The notes below the pieces were generated by a model. It searched no databases, was not told the DNA's origin, and saw only the letters and a program-made list of their open reading frames with translations. Positions 15,107 through 24,172 of a DNA stretch of 41,349 nucleotides are shown here, one piece after another. The first letter of the stretch is position 1; the number at the start of each line of letters is the position of its first letter. Both the position numbers and the translations under genes were made by a program. The stretch is from Oscillospiraceae bacterium (GTDB taxonomy: Bacteria > Bacillota > Clostridia > Oscillospirales > Ruminococcaceae). The stretch is from the NCBI GenBank assembly GCA_018380115.1, contig JAGZUF010000022.1, positions 1 to 41,349 on the forward strand, written 5' to 3'.

Positions 15107-16189
15107 ATGAATGCGGAGTTTTTTGAAGCGCTTGCCATGCTGGAGGCCGAGCGCGGCCTTTCGGCAGAGTATCTGCTGGAAAAGATCAAAAACGCCATCG
15201 TGATTGCTGTGAAGAAGGATTACGACGTGGAAGACGACAATGTGGCGGTAGAGATCGACCCCGAGACGGGCAAGTTCAACGTGAACCTTCTCAAGCATAT
15301 TGTGGAAGAGGTGGAAAACCCAAACACGGAGATCAGCCTGGAAGACGCACTGGCAAAAAAGAAAACCTCAAAGGTGGGCACGGATTTCATCATCCCCCTG
15401 AAAACGAAAGATTTCGGGCGTATTGCCGCGCAGACGGCAAAACATGTTATCCGCCAGGGCCTGAAGGAGGCCGAGCGCAGCCAGATGTATGCCGAGATGC
15501 AGGGCAACACGCACGAAATCGTTTCGGCCACAGTGACAAACCTGGATATGGTGCGCGGCATTGTGACGCTGGAGCTCTCGAAGGGCGGCGTGGCCACGCT
15601 GCCCCGCAATGAACAGGTGCCCGGCGAGGAATACTACGAGGGCCAGCACCTGCAGGTGTATGTGGTGGATGTGCGCGAGACAGAGCGCGGCCCGCGCATG
15701 ATGATCAGCCGTACCCACCCCGGCCTTGTGAAGCGCATGTTCGAGATGGAGGTGCCGGAGATTTACGACGGCACGGTGGAGATCAAGGCCATCAGCCGTG
15801 AGGCCGGTGCCCGTACGAAGATGGCGGTATGGTCCAAAGATGAAAATGTGGACCCTGTGGGCGCCTGTATCGGCCCCCGCGGCGCACGCGTGGCGAAGAT
15901 TGTGGATGAGCTGGGCGGCGAGAAAATCGACATCGTCCGCTGGAGCGAAGACCCGGCCGCCTTTATCAGCGAGGCGCTCAGCCCCGCCAAGGTAGTGGAC
16001 GTGGAACTGCTGGACGGGGAAAACCGTGCCGCCAAGGTGACCGTACCGGACCACCAGCTCAGCCTGGCCATTGGCAACCGCGGCCAGAACGCGCGCCTCA
16101 CGGCGCGCCTTACGGGCTACAGCATCGACATCCGGCCGGAGAGCGGCTACTACGGTGAAGAGCCGCCAGTGAAGAAAACACAGGAGTAA
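15107..16189 (+). CDS. nusA: Transcription termination/antitermination factor NusA
   Basis: NusA (360 residues) binds RNA polymerase and nascent RNA, modulating pausing and termination. An N-terminal RNAP-binding domain (residues 1-125; MNAEFFEALAMLEAERGLS) is followed by an S1 domain (about 135-200), KH1 (DPVGACIGPRGARVAKIVDELGGEKIDIVRW) and KH2 (LSLAIGNRGQNARLTARLTGYSIDI). Like other Firmicutes NusA it lacks the C-terminal acidic repeats of E. coli NusA. It is separated from rimP by 88 bases and followed closely by ylxR. Confidence 0.97.
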   Translation: MNAEFFEALAMLEAERGLSAEYLLEKIKNAIVIAVKKDYDVEDDNVAVEIDPETGKFNVNLLKHIVEEVENPNTEISLEDALAKKKTSKVGTDFIIPLKTKDFGRIAAQTAKHVIRQGLKEAERSQMYAEMQGNTHEIVSATVTNLDMVRGIVTLELSKGGVATLPRNEQVPGEEYYEGQHLQVYVVDVRETERGPRMMISRTHPGLVKRMFEMEVPEIYDGTVEIKAISREAGARTKMAVWSKDENVDPVGACIGPRGARVAKIVDELGGEKIDIVRWSEDPAAFISEALSPAKVVDVELLDGENRAAKVTVPDHQLSLAIGNRGQNARLTARLTGYSIDIRPESGYYGEEPPVKKTQE

Positions 16190-16200
16190 TAAAGAGGGGG

Positions 16201-16494
16201 ATGCCCGTGAAAGAACAGAAAGTGCCGCTGCGCAAATGTGCGGGCTGCGGGGAATCGAAGCCTAAAAAAGAACTGGTGCGCGTGGTGCGTGCGCCGGACG
16301 GCGCAGTGTCGCTGGACCTTGTGGGCAAAAAGCCGGGCCGTGGAGCCTATGTGTGCCCAAGGGCGGCGTGCCTCGCCAAGGCGCGCAAGGCAAAGCGCAT
16401 TGAGCGTGCGCTGGAGGTGGCTATCCCCCCCGAAATATACGATGCCATGCAGGCTGAGATAGCCCGCGCGGAGGAAGCAGATGCAGCAACATAA
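16201..16494 (+). CDS. ylxR: YlxR/RnpM family RNA-binding protein
   Basis: This 97-residue basic protein has the DUF448 pattern VPLRKCAGCGESKPKKELVRVVR, then KKPGRGAYVCPRAACLAKARK. It has a conserved GRGAY motif and cysteine pairs. YlxR of Bacillus has been described as a modulator of RNase P and as a nucleoid-related regulator. GAGGGGG lies upstream of the ATG at 16201. It sits in its usual place between nusA and ylxQ. Confidence 0.94.
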   Translation: MPVKEQKVPLRKCAGCGESKPKKELVRVVRAPDGAVSLDLVGKKPGRGAYVCPRAACLAKARKAKRIERALEVAIPPEIYDAMQAEIARAEEADAAT

Positions 16495-16798
16495 GGCAGT
16501 GTTCGCGCTTTCGCTGTGCCGCAAAGCAGGCGCGCTTGTCACAGGCTTTGACGCAGTAAAAGAGAGTGTATATAAAGGCAAGGCGGCGCTGGTGCTGTGT
16601 GCACAGGATGCCTCAGAGGGCACGCAGGCCCGGGTGAGGCGCTTTTGTGAAGGGCTGTGCCAGGTGCTCACGCTTCCCTGCACCCAGGCGCAGCTTGCCG
16701 CCGTTACGAAAAAACCCACCGCAGTGCTGGCCGTACAAAGCGCAGAGCTTGCCAAGCTGTGCGCCTCGGCTGCCGGCACAGCGCCCAGCCACGACTAA
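16481..16798 (+). CDS. ylxQ: L7Ae-family RNA-binding protein YlxQ
   Basis: This 105-residue protein of the L7Ae/L30e/S12e family probably binds kink-turn RNA. FALSLCRKAGALVTGFDAVKESVYKGKAALVLCAQDAS and a C-terminal helix are typical of YlxQ. Its start overlaps ylxR by 14 bases, so translation is coupled. It occupies the conserved position before infB. Confidence 0.92.
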   Translation: MQQHKAVFALSLCRKAGALVTGFDAVKESVYKGKAALVLCAQDASEGTQARVRRFCEGLCQVLTLPCTQAQLAAVTKKPTAVLAVQSAELAKLCASAAGTAPSHD

Positions 16799-16810
16799 GG
16801 AGGAGTGCCC

Positions 16811-19183
16811 ATGTCGATTGAGATTAAATATAAACTCGGAGACCTCGCCAAAGACCTTGGCGCAGCCAGCAAGGATATTATTGAAATGCTGAGTGCCCTG
16901 GAAAAGGGCGAGGCCAAAAAGCATACCACGCCCCTGACAGAGAACGAATTAAACCTTGTTCTGGAGCAGATGACGAAAAACGCGCAGGAGGATAATTTTG
17001 ACGCGTATTTTGCCACGGCTGCCGCTGCCAGGAAGAAGGAAGAAAAGAAACAGCGCCCGAAAGAGAAACTCACTGTCTCTGCAAATGCGGGCCCGCTGAA
17101 AAAGGCCGATGGCACGATTGTAGAGATGCCTGCAAAACACAAGGAAAAGCCCGCGGAAAAGGCTGAGCGCCCCGAGGCGCCAAAGAAAGAAGTGGTCACC
17201 GTTACGGTGGACACGCGCAGCGTGGACGTGAACCTTGATAAGTTCAACGAGAAATATACCTCGCTTGCCGCCACAAAGAATGTGGAGAACCGCCGCAAGC
17301 CCATGCCTGCCGGCAACAAACAGAAATTCTCCGGCGGAAAGAACCGCTTCGGCGGCCGGGGCCCGCAGGGCAAAAAGCGTGAGACAGAGGCAGAGCGCCT
17401 GCAGCGCATCCAGTTGGAAAAGGCCCGCAAAGCGCAGCTCAAGGTGTCTATTCCGGACGAGATAGCCGTGGGCGAGCTTGCTGTGCGCCTGAAGGTGAAC
17501 GTGGCGCAGGTAATTAAAAAGCTGATGGGCCTTGGCGTGATGGCCTCCATCAGCGAGGTGGTGGATTTTGACACCGCCAGCCTCGTGGCGGAAGAATTGG
17601 GCGCCAAGGTGGAGCACGAAGTGCACGTCACAATTGAAGAGCGCCTGTTTGAAGTGGATGACGACAAGGCCGAAGACCTTGTGGAGCGCCCGCCCGTTGT
17701 GGTGGTGATGGGCCACGTGGACCACGGAAAAACGTCTATTCTGGACGCCATCCGCAAAACGCGCGTCACGGCGGGTGAAGCGGGCGGCATCACCCAGCAC
17801 ATCGGCGCCTATCAGGTGGAAAAGAACGGCAAGGTCATCACCTTCCTCGATACGCCGGGCCATGAGGCATTTACAGCCATGCGTGCCCGCGGTGCCGAAA
17901 TGACCGACATTGCAGTGCTGGTGGTGGCCGCAGATGACGGCATTATGCCGCAGACGGTGGAATCCATCAACCACGCGAAAGCCGCAGGCGTCACCGTCAT
18001 TGTGGCAATCAATAAAATGGATAAACCCACTGCTAACCCCACGCATGTGATGGAGCAGCTTACCCAGTATGAGCTTGTGCCGGAGGAGTGGGGCGGCGAC
18101 ACCATCTGTGTGCCGGTGTCTGCACTGACGGGCCAGGGCATTGAGGACCTGCTGGAAAATATCAACCTTGTGGCCGAGGTGAAAGAGCTGAAGGCAAACC
18201 CGAACCGCCGCGCCAAAGGTGTTGTCATTGAGGCACGGCTGGACAAGGGCATGGGCCCTGTGGCGACCATTCTTGTGCAGAAAGGCACGCTGCACCAGGG
18301 CGATATTGTTATTGCGGGCACGGCTGTGGGCCGCGTGCGCGTGATGCGCGACGACCAGGGCCGCGCGCTGAAGGAGGCGGGCCCCTCTACCCCGGTGGAA
18401 ATCACCGGCCTCACCGAGGTGCCTGCCGCAGGCGACATCTTTGATGCGGTAGAGGATGAGAAGCTGGCGCGCGAGTTAGCCGACCAGCGCGCAGCCGAGG
18501 CAAAGGAAAAGCAGTTTGCCAGCTACAGAAAGGTGACGCTTGACAATCTGTTCAGCCAGATTGCCGAGGGCGAGCGCAAAGAGCTTGGCATCATTGTGAA
18601 GGCGGATGTGCAGGGCTCGGCCGAGGCTGTGAAGCAGAGCCTTGAGAAGATATCCAACGATGAAGTGCGCGTGCGCGTCATCCACGCGGGTGTGGGCGCC
18701 ATCAATAAATCGGACGTGATGCTTGCCAATGCTGGCAATGCCATTATTATCGGCTTCAACGTGCGTCCGGACCCCATTGCCAAAGAAGAGGCAGCCCAGG
18801 CGGAAGTGGAGATGCGCATGTACCGCGTCATTTATGATGCCATCAATGATGTAACGGATGCCATGAAGGGCATGCTGGCCCCGAAATACCGCGAGGTGGA
18901 GCTGGGCCGCGCCGAGGTGCGCAGCGTGTTCAAGATATCTTCTGCGGGCACCATTGCCGGCTGCTATGTGCTGGAGGGCAAGGTGAGCCGTGCGGCCAAA
19001 ATACGCCTTGTGCGCGACGGCATCGTCATCACTGAGGACGAGATTGATTCCCTGCGCCGCTTTAAGGATGATGTAAAGGAAGTGGCCCAGGGCTACGAGT
19101 GCGGCATTGGCCTTGAGAAGTTCTCTGATATCAAGGAGGGCGACATCTTCGAGGCCTTCACTATGGAAGAGTACCGCGACTGA
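16811..19183 (+). CDS. infB: Translation initiation factor IF-2
   Basis: IF-2 (790 residues) is the GTPase that brings fMet-tRNA to the 30S subunit and promotes subunit joining. The N-terminal IF2 helix domain (KLGDLAKDLGAASKDIIEML) is followed by a charged linker (to about 270). The G domain has GHVDHGKT (G1, residue ~301), DTPGHEAF (G3), NKMD (G4) and a late VSAL (G5). The C-terminal domains follow, with AKIRLVRDG near the end. AAGGAGG is 8 bases before the ATG at 16811; a GTG at 16805 overlaps that site and is rejected. The initiator tRNA that IF-2 carries is encoded at 28104 in this window. Confidence 0.97.
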   Translation: MSIEIKYKLGDLAKDLGAASKDIIEMLSALEKGEAKKHTTPLTENELNLVLEQMTKNAQEDNFDAYFATAAAARKKEEKKQRPKEKLTVSANAGPLKKADGTIVEMPAKHKEKPAEKAERPEAPKKEVVTVTVDTRSVDVNLDKFNEKYTSLAATKNVENRRKPMPAGNKQKFSGGKNRFGGRGPQGKKRETEAERLQRIQLEKARKAQLKVSIPDEIAVGELAVRLKVNVAQVIKKLMGLGVMASISEVVDFDTASLVAEELGAKVEHEVHVTIEERLFEVDDDKAEDLVERPPVVVVMGHVDHGKTSILDAIRKTRVTAGEAGGITQHIGAYQVEKNGKVITFLDTPGHEAFTAMRARGAEMTDIAVLVVAADDGIMPQTVESINHAKAAGVTVIVAINKMDKPTANPTHVMEQLTQYELVPEEWGGDTICVPVSALTGQGIEDLLENINLVAEVKELKANPNRRAKGVVIEARLDKGMGPVATILVQKGTLHQGDIVIAGTAVGRVRVMRDDQGRALKEAGPSTPVEITGLTEVPAAGDIFDAVEDEKLARELADQRAAEAKEKQFASYRKVTLDNLFSQIAEGERKELGIIVKADVQGSAEAVKQSLEKISNDEVRVRVIHAGVGAINKSDVMLANAGNAIIIGFNVRPDPIAKEEAAQAEVEMRMYRVIYDAINDVTDAMKGMLAPKYREVELGRAEVRSVFKISSAGTIAGCYVLEGKVSRAAKIRLVRDGIVITEDEIDSLRRFKDDVKEVAQGYECGIGLEKFSDIKEGDIFEAFTMEEYRD

Positions 19184-19203
19184 CCGCGGGAAAGGAGGCA
19201 GGC

Positions 19204-19548
19204 ATGCCACAATCGAAAAATATTGCGCGCCTTTCGGAGGATATGAAGCGCGAGCTCATCGCCATCATCGGCCAGATGAAGGACCCGCGGCTGAAAACGG
19301 GCCTTCTGACGGTGATGCGCATTGAACTGGCGCCGGACCTTTCTTTCGCGAAGGTTTTTATCAGCGTGCTGGGCACACAGCCCGATGCACCGCAGCAGGC
19401 GGTGGCTGCGCTGAACCGTGCGGCGGGCCATGTGCGCAGCGAGGTGGCAAAGCGCATGCATATCCGAAAAACGCCGGAATTCCGCTTTGTGGCGGACGGC
19501 GGCGCAGCCTATGCCCAGCATATCAACGAGCTGATTGAAGGCCTGTGA
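19204..19548 (+). CDS. rbfA: 30S ribosome-binding factor RbfA
   Basis: RbfA (114 residues) is a KH-like cold-shock protein that binds 16S rRNA late in 30S maturation. Family features are IARLSEDMKRELIAIIGQMKDPRL, FAKVFISVLG and KTPEFRFVADGGAAYAQHINELI. A GGAAAGGAGG site precedes the ATG. It follows infB by 20 bases as in most Firmicutes. Confidence 0.95.
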   Translation: MPQSKNIARLSEDMKRELIAIIGQMKDPRLKTGLLTVMRIELAPDLSFAKVFISVLGTQPDAPQQAVAALNRAAGHVRSEVAKRMHIRKTPEFRFVADGGAAYAQHINELIEGL

Positions 19549-19640
19549 CCGTCCGGCCCGCGGCCCGGCATGACGCCGGGCACAGGGGGCATGTGCCGCG
19601 CGTTGCGCGGTGCAAGCATTGTGTAAAAAGAGGAGAAAAT

Positions 19641-20612
19641 ATGAGCGAGATCCTGCAGTTGGCAGAAGCGATCAGCCGCCTGCTCAGGGCGGATAATATT
19701 CTGCTTTTGTGCCATAAAAACCCGGATGGGGACACGGTAGGCAGCGCCATGGCCCTGTGCCATGTGCTGAAAAGCCTGGGCAAAACAGCAGCCATTCTGT
19801 GTGCGGACCCCATCCCTTCGCGCTATGCGTATATGCAGCTTTGCCTGTTTGAAGAGGGCGATTTCGAGCCTCACTTTGTGGTGGCCGTGGACGTGGCGGG
19901 CATCCAGCTTTTCGGCGACAGTGAGGCGGTGCAGAAATATGCCCAGCGGGTAGATTTGTGCATCGACCACCACACCTCCAACTCCGGCTACGCGTCTGCA
20001 CTTCTGCTGGACGGCGAGGCGGCCGCCACAGCAGAGCTTTTGTACGACATGTTCAGCGAAATGGGTGCGCCCATCACGCCGCTGGTGGCGGACTGCCTGT
20101 ACACCGGTCTTTCCACCGACACGGGATGCTTCAAATTTACAAACACCACGGCGCGCACGCACATTGTGGCTGCCAAGCTGATGGAGGCGGGCGCGAACAC
20201 GGTGAAGCTGAACAGCCTGCTGTTCGAGAGCAAATCCCGCAGCCGCATCGCGCTGGAGCGATTTGCACTGGAGAATCTGGAATATTACTTCGAGGGGCGC
20301 TGTGCGCTGATATGCCTCACGCGCGAACAAATTGAGGCCAGCGGAGTGGAGCCCAGCGAGCTGGAGGGTATCACAGCCATCCCCCGTATGATAGAGGGGG
20401 TGGAGGTAGGCCTCACCATGCGCCAGCAGCCCTCTGGCAGCTATAAGGCCAGCATCCGCACCACTCTTGGCGTGGATGCCTCTGCCATTGCGGCACATCT
20501 GGGCGGCGGCGGCCATAAGCAGGCTGCGGGCTGCGAGATATTGGGCAGCACGGACAATGCCAAGGCCGCGCTGTTGAGCGAAGTGGAAAAGGTGCTATGC
20601 AAGGGATTTTAG
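19641..20612 (+). CDS. nrnA: DHH/DHHA1 phosphoesterase, NrnA-like oligoribonuclease
   Basis: This 323-residue bifunctional enzyme degrades nanoRNA and may dephosphorylate pAp. The DHH domain shows HKNPDGDTVGSAMAL (metal ligands), VAVDVAG, CIDHHTSN and a late LYTGLSTDTGCFKFTNTT. The DHHA1 domain ends with GGGGHKQAAG. The ATG at 19641 has AGAGGAG upstream; the 92-base gap after rbfA contains no other gene. It overlaps truB by 16 bases. NrnA replaces Orn in Firmicutes and pairs well with pnp further downstream for RNA turnover. Confidence 0.94.
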   Translation: MSEILQLAEAISRLLRADNILLLCHKNPDGDTVGSAMALCHVLKSLGKTAAILCADPIPSRYAYMQLCLFEEGDFEPHFVVAVDVAGIQLFGDSEAVQKYAQRVDLCIDHHTSNSGYASALLLDGEAAATAELLYDMFSEMGAPITPLVADCLYTGLSTDTGCFKFTNTTARTHIVAAKLMEAGANTVKLNSLLFESKSRSRIALERFALENLEYYFEGRCALICLTREQIEASGVEPSELEGITAIPRMIEGVEVGLTMRQQPSGSYKASIRTTLGVDASAIAAHLGGGGHKQAAGCEILGSTDNAKAALLSEVEKVLCKGF

Positions 20613-21475
20613 TAATGGATAAGCCCGCAGGCTTCACCTCGTTCGATGTGGATGCGAAGTTGCGGGGTATTCTGGGCACGCGCAAAATAGGCCACGCCGG
20701 TACGCTGGACCCCATGGCAACAGGCGTGCTGCCTGTATTTGTGGGGCGCGCTGCCAAGGCGGTGGACATGCTGCCCGACACGGATAAAACCTACGAGGCC
20801 ACGCTGCGCCTGGGGCTGCGCACCGACACTGGCGATATCACCGGGCAGGTGCTGGAGGCGGCGCCCGTACCGGCCGGGCTGGACGAAGCGGCGCTTGGCG
20901 CCGTGCTGGGGCGCTTTCTGGGCCGCAGCATGCAAACGCCGCCCATGTATTCGGCGGTAAAGGTGGGCGGCCAGCCGCTGTATAAGCTGGCGCGCAGAGG
21001 CAAAACTGTGGCGCGTCCTGCACGTCCTGTTGTCATCCATGCCCTTCAGCTTCTGAGGCGTGAAAATGAAACGGATTTCCGCCTGCGCATCGTATGCGGC
21101 AAGGGCACCTATGTGCGCGTGCTGCTGGAGGACATCGGCCGCGCCCTTGGCGTGCCCGCCACGATGGCGGCGCTGCGGCGCACAGCCGCCGCAGGCTATA
21201 CCGAAGCGCAGGCCGTGGGCTTTGCCCGGGTAGAAGAGGCTAAAGCGCAGGGGACGCTTGCCTCGCTGCTTTTGAGCGTGGAAACGGTGTTTTGTGCTTT
21301 GCCGCAGCTCTATGTGGATGAGGCCGCCACCCGGCGCCTTTTGAACGGTGCAGCGGTGTACCGCTGCAAAGCTGCGGACGGACGCTTCCGGGTGCATGGG
21401 CCGCAGGGCTTTTTGGGCACCGGGCGCGTCCAGGGCGGCGTGCTGAAGGCGGAAAAGTTGTTTGTGGAACGATAG
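20597..21475 (+). CDS. truB: tRNA pseudouridine(55) synthase TruB
   Basis: TruB (292 residues) isomerises U55 in the T-loop of tRNAs. ILVMDKPAGFTSFDV and GHAGTLDPMATGVLPV carry the catalytic Asp (residue 38), and KTYEATLRLG, MYSAVKVGGQPLYKLAR and CGKGTYVRVLLEDIGRALG complete the fold. A PUA domain (about 215-292) binds the tRNA acceptor side. The start lies inside nrnA, giving tight coupling. A terminator follows the gene. Confidence 0.96.
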   Translation: MQGILVMDKPAGFTSFDVDAKLRGILGTRKIGHAGTLDPMATGVLPVFVGRAAKAVDMLPDTDKTYEATLRLGLRTDTGDITGQVLEAAPVPAGLDEAALGAVLGRFLGRSMQTPPMYSAVKVGGQPLYKLARRGKTVARPARPVVIHALQLLRRENETDFRLRIVCGKGTYVRVLLEDIGRALGVPATMAALRRTAAAGYTEAQAVGFARVEEAKAQGTLASLLLSVETVFCALPQLYVDEAATRRLLNGAAVYRCKAADGRFRVHGPQGFLGTGRVQGGVLKAEKLFVER

Positions 21476-21539
21476 CGGCACCGCCGCGGGCCTGCAGGGG
21501 CTTTGCGCGCGGTGCCTTCCGGCCCGCAGGGCCGGGTGC

Positions 21540-21577
21540 GCCCTGCCGCAAAAGCCGGCAGGGCTTTATTCTGTTTT
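21540..21577 (+). terminator. Terminator between truB and ribF
   Basis: GCCCTGCCG (21540-21548) pairs with CGGCAGGGC (21556-21564), followed by TTTATTCTGTTTT. It probably reduces or ends readthrough from the rimP operon into ribF; the imperfect T-run may allow partial readthrough. Confidence 0.75.
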
Positions 21578-21596
21578 GGGGAAGGGGATGTACCCT

Positions 21597-22514
21597 ATGC
21601 GATGGGAAACGCAGATACGGCCGGGCCTGTGCGCGCCCAGCGCCGTGGCGCTGGGCTATTTTGACGGCGTGCATCTGGGCCACCGCGCCGTGCTTGCCGC
21701 CGCCCGTGCCTGGGCGCAGGGGCACGGCGCGGCCACGGCGGTGTTCACTTTTACGCTGCCGCCGGAGGCCGGGCTGAAAGGCGCCCACATTTTACAGGAT
21801 GAGGAAAAGCGCAGCCGCCTTTGCGCCTGTGGGGCCGAGCTCGTGCTGTGCCCGCCCTTCGAAGCCTTCTGTGCGCTGGCCTGCGAGGAGTTTGTCATGC
21901 AGGTGCTGCGCGGCGCGCTGGGGGCGAAGGCTGTGTTCTGCGGGCCGAATTTCACCTTCGGCCGGGGCCGTGCCGGGGACGCCCGCCTGCTGGAAAAGCT
22001 GTGCGCCGCGCACGACATTGAGGTGCATGTGGTGCCGCTGGCGGCTTGGGGCGGGCAGACAGTATCCTCCACCCGCATCCGCGCCGCCCTGGCGCAGGGG
22101 GATGTTCCTGCGGCGAACGCCATGCTGGCACAGCCGTATGCGGTTTCGTTGCCCGTGCGCCACGGCAGGGGCAATGGGCAGAAATGGGGCTTCCCGACCA
22201 TCAATCAGGTTTATCCCGGCGGCCTTCTTGTGCCGCGCGAAGGGGTATATGCCTCCTGTGTGACGCTGGCGGATGGCACAGCACACCCGGGCGCCACAGG
22301 TTTGGGCAGCCGCCCTACGGTGAATGACGACGCGAGAGATGTCACCTGCGAGACATTTCTGCCCGGCTTTTCGGGCGATGTGTACGGCGAAACGGCGCGT
22401 CTGGTGCTGTGCCGCTATTTGTGGCCCACCCGGAAATTCGAGACCGTGGACGCCCTGCGGCAGATGGTGCAGCAGGCGGCCGCCGCGGCGCTGGAAAACT
22501 GGCAGGGTACATGA
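21597..22514 (+). CDS. ribF: Bifunctional riboflavin kinase/FAD synthetase
   Basis: RibF (305 residues) converts riboflavin to FMN and then FAD. The N-terminal adenylyltransferase domain has VALGYFDGVHLGHRAVL, FGPNFTFG-like CGPNFTFGRGRAG, and SSTRIRAAL. The C-terminal flavokinase domain has GRGNGQKWGFPTINQ and GSRPTVNDD near the ATP site. The ATG at 21597 is preferred over 21588 because GGAAGGGG lies 8-9 bases before it. No FMN riboswitch is visible upstream. The stop overlaps the VanZ start (ATGA). Confidence 0.95.
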   Translation: MRWETQIRPGLCAPSAVALGYFDGVHLGHRAVLAAARAWAQGHGAATAVFTFTLPPEAGLKGAHILQDEEKRSRLCACGAELVLCPPFEAFCALACEEFVMQVLRGALGAKAVFCGPNFTFGRGRAGDARLLEKLCAAHDIEVHVVPLAAWGGQTVSSTRIRAALAQGDVPAANAMLAQPYAVSLPVRHGRGNGQKWGFPTINQVYPGGLLVPREGVYASCVTLADGTAHPGATGLGSRPTVNDDARDVTCETFLPGFSGDVYGETARLVLCRYLWPTRKFETVDALRQMVQQAAAAALENWQGT

Positions 22515-23014
22515 GAGGCACAGGGCCTCTGTTTGAAGGCAGTGCGCGGGCGGCGGCGTACACATGGCGCGCCGTATGCGCGCTGGCCCTTCTGGGCACG
22601 CTATGGTTCATTTTCAGCCATTCGGCCCAGCCGGCAGCAGTGTCCGGCGCGCAGAGCCGGGGCGTGCTGGCGTTTGTGAACCAGGCGTTGAGAGGCTGGG
22701 GCCTGCCGGGCGTGTCAGAGCATCTTTTGCGCAAGGCGGCCCATTTTGCCGAATTCATGGTGCTGGGCTGGTGGATGCTTCTGTGCACCCGTGCGTTTGC
22801 CGCGCGTGTGGCGCGCTGGATGCCCTGGCTGTGGGGCGCAGGCATCCTGTGTGCAGCAGCGGATGAGGGCATCCAGTTTTTTGTGCCGGGCCGTTCTGCG
22901 CGCATTTCCGACGTGCTGCTCGACGGCTGCGGTGTGCTGGCGGGTCTTGTGCTGGCACGGGCGGCCATATGGGCGTGGACACGCCTGCACGGCCGGGCGG
23001 AAGAGAGGAGGTAG
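22511..23014 (+). CDS. VanZ-like family membrane protein
   Basis: This 167-residue protein has four hydrophobic segments and the VanZ-like layout: WFIFSHSAQ after the first membrane helix, EHLLRKAAHFAEFMVLGWW, and DEGIQFFVPGRSARISDVLLDGCGVLAG. The conserved H/E/D residues (KxxHFxEF, DExxQxFxxGR) are intact. VanZ confers teicoplanin resistance in Tn1546, but most chromosomal homologues have no proven role. It overlaps the ribF stop by ATGA, an unusual partner. Confidence 0.88.
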   Translation: MRGTGPLFEGSARAAAYTWRAVCALALLGTLWFIFSHSAQPAAVSGAQSRGVLAFVNQALRGWGLPGVSEHLLRKAAHFAEFMVLGWWMLLCTRAFAARVARWMPWLWGAGILCAAADEGIQFFVPGRSARISDVLLDGCGVLAGLVLARAAIWAWTRLHGRAEERR

Positions 23015-23264
23015 AGCGGTGCGCTTTCAGAAAAACACCCCGCCATCCGGGGCTGCCGCCCTGCGCGGCCGCTGCTTTTCTGCGATGCGCTCTTTTGTGT
23101 CTGCCTGCACTGCGGGCATTCCTTCACGCCGGCGGAGCAAATGCCAAATTTTGCGCGAAAAATTCTCCATGCCTTTGCAGATGCTGCCTTGCCGGGACAG
23201 CGGCCGCGTGATATGATGATGTTACGATACGTCTTATCATAATGAACTGGCAGGGAGTGACGAA
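23015..23264. other. Spacer with SDR-gene promoter
   Basis: No gene is supported between VanZ and the SDR gene. A promoter occupies 23189-23217, and ATGAT/ATCAT inverted repeats straddle the likely start site (about 23214-23241), a possible operator. Confidence 0.45.
23189..23217 (+). promoter_or_regulatory. Promoter of the SDR gene
   Basis: TTGCCG (23189-23194) and TATGAT (23212-23217) are spaced by 17 bp, giving a short leader before the ATG at 23265. Confidence 0.68.
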
Positions 23265-24071
23265 ATGATGAAACCGGTTGTAGAAGAAAGAAATATTGCA
23301 AAGCTGTTCAGCGTGCGGGGAAAAGTAGTGCTTATCACGGGCGCAGGGGGCCTTGGCGGCTACCTTGCCAAAGGCTTTGCGGAAAACGGCGCCCATGTTG
23401 TGGTGACGGACGTGGTACCCGGCAGGGCGCAGGCCCTTGCGGACAGCCTGTGTGAAAGGGGTTTTGCCTGCCGCGGCTGTGTGTTGGACCAGACAGACAA
23501 GGCGGCCGTTGAAGCAGTGGTACAGAGTATCGTGAACGGACAGGGGCGCATCGACGCACTTATCAATACGGCGGCCATCGCGCCGTGTCATCCAGCAGAG
23601 GAATTTCCCGAGGACGAGCTGCGCAGGGTGATTGACGTCAACCTCACCGCTGCTGTGCTCACTTCTCAGGTGGTGGGCAGGCAGATGATTGCGCAGCAGT
23701 ACGGCAAAATTGTAAACATCGGCTCCATTGCAGGCGTAATGTGCCATTCCTATGAATCCATGCCGTACGAATGCACGAAGGCGGCTGTCCACCAGATGAC
23801 GAAGTCGCTGGCCTGCGCATGGGGCCGGTACAATGTGAACGTGAACGCCATTGCGCCCACATGGATTATGACGCCCATGCTGGACGACTGCCCGCCGGAA
23901 TATTTTGATGCGGTAGATTCCATGCATGAGTTCGGCCGCATGTCCCGCGTGGAGGACTTCTTCGGCACGGCGGTGTATCTTGTCACCGATGCCTCCAATT
24001 TCATCAGCGGGCATGTGCTTCTGGTGGACGGCGGCTGGAGCACCGCGCGCCCGGTGCAGTGCAAAAGCTGA
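23265..24071 (+). CDS. SDR family NAD(P)-dependent oxidoreductase
   Basis: This 268-residue classical short-chain dehydrogenase probably reduces or oxidises a sugar acid or polyol; gluconate 5-dehydrogenase-like enzymes are the closest look-alikes I can name. Visible motifs are the nucleotide loop LITGAGGLGGYLAKGF, the acidic residue of VVVTDVVPG (NAD preference), NTAAIAP, the catalytic Ser in NIGSIAG, and YECTK with the Tyr-Lys pair. The C-terminus ends FISGHVLLVDGGWS. A GGGAG site precedes the ATG. It has its own promoter and lies between ribF-vanZ and rpsO-pnp, a place where Firmicutes usually have no such gene. Substrate unknown. Confidence 0.88.
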   Translation: MMKPVVEERNIAKLFSVRGKVVLITGAGGLGGYLAKGFAENGAHVVVTDVVPGRAQALADSLCERGFACRGCVLDQTDKAAVEAVVQSIVNGQGRIDALINTAAIAPCHPAEEFPEDELRRVIDVNLTAAVLTSQVVGRQMIAQQYGKIVNIGSIAGVMCHSYESMPYECTKAAVHQMTKSLACAWGRYNVNVNAIAPTWIMTPMLDDCPPEYFDAVDSMHEFGRMSRVEDFFGTAVYLVTDASNFISGHVLLVDGGWSTARPVQCKS

Positions 24072-24137
24072 CGGCGCGGCGCCAGCCGCAGGCCGGGACG
24101 GGCTTTTGGCCCGGCTGAGAAAAGTTTGCCCTGCCGG

Positions 24138-24166
24138 TTGATTTTGCCCTCTGGCCATGGTATACT
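24138..24166 (+). promoter_or_regulatory. Promoter of rpsO
   Basis: TTGATT (24138-24143) and TATACT (24161-24166) are spaced by 17 bp. The start near 24173 leaves a leader of about 110 bases before rpsO. Confidence 0.75.
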
Positions 24167-24172
24167 ATATAA

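Noticed and set aside
16949..18295. 448-codon open frame antisense to infB
   Set aside because: No domain or ribosome binding site; infB is certain on the plus strand.
21480..21596. FMN riboswitch upstream of ribF
   Set aside because: None of the conserved RFN elements (such as AGGGGCAG-type and GAGTCCG-type segments) is visible; only a terminator is.
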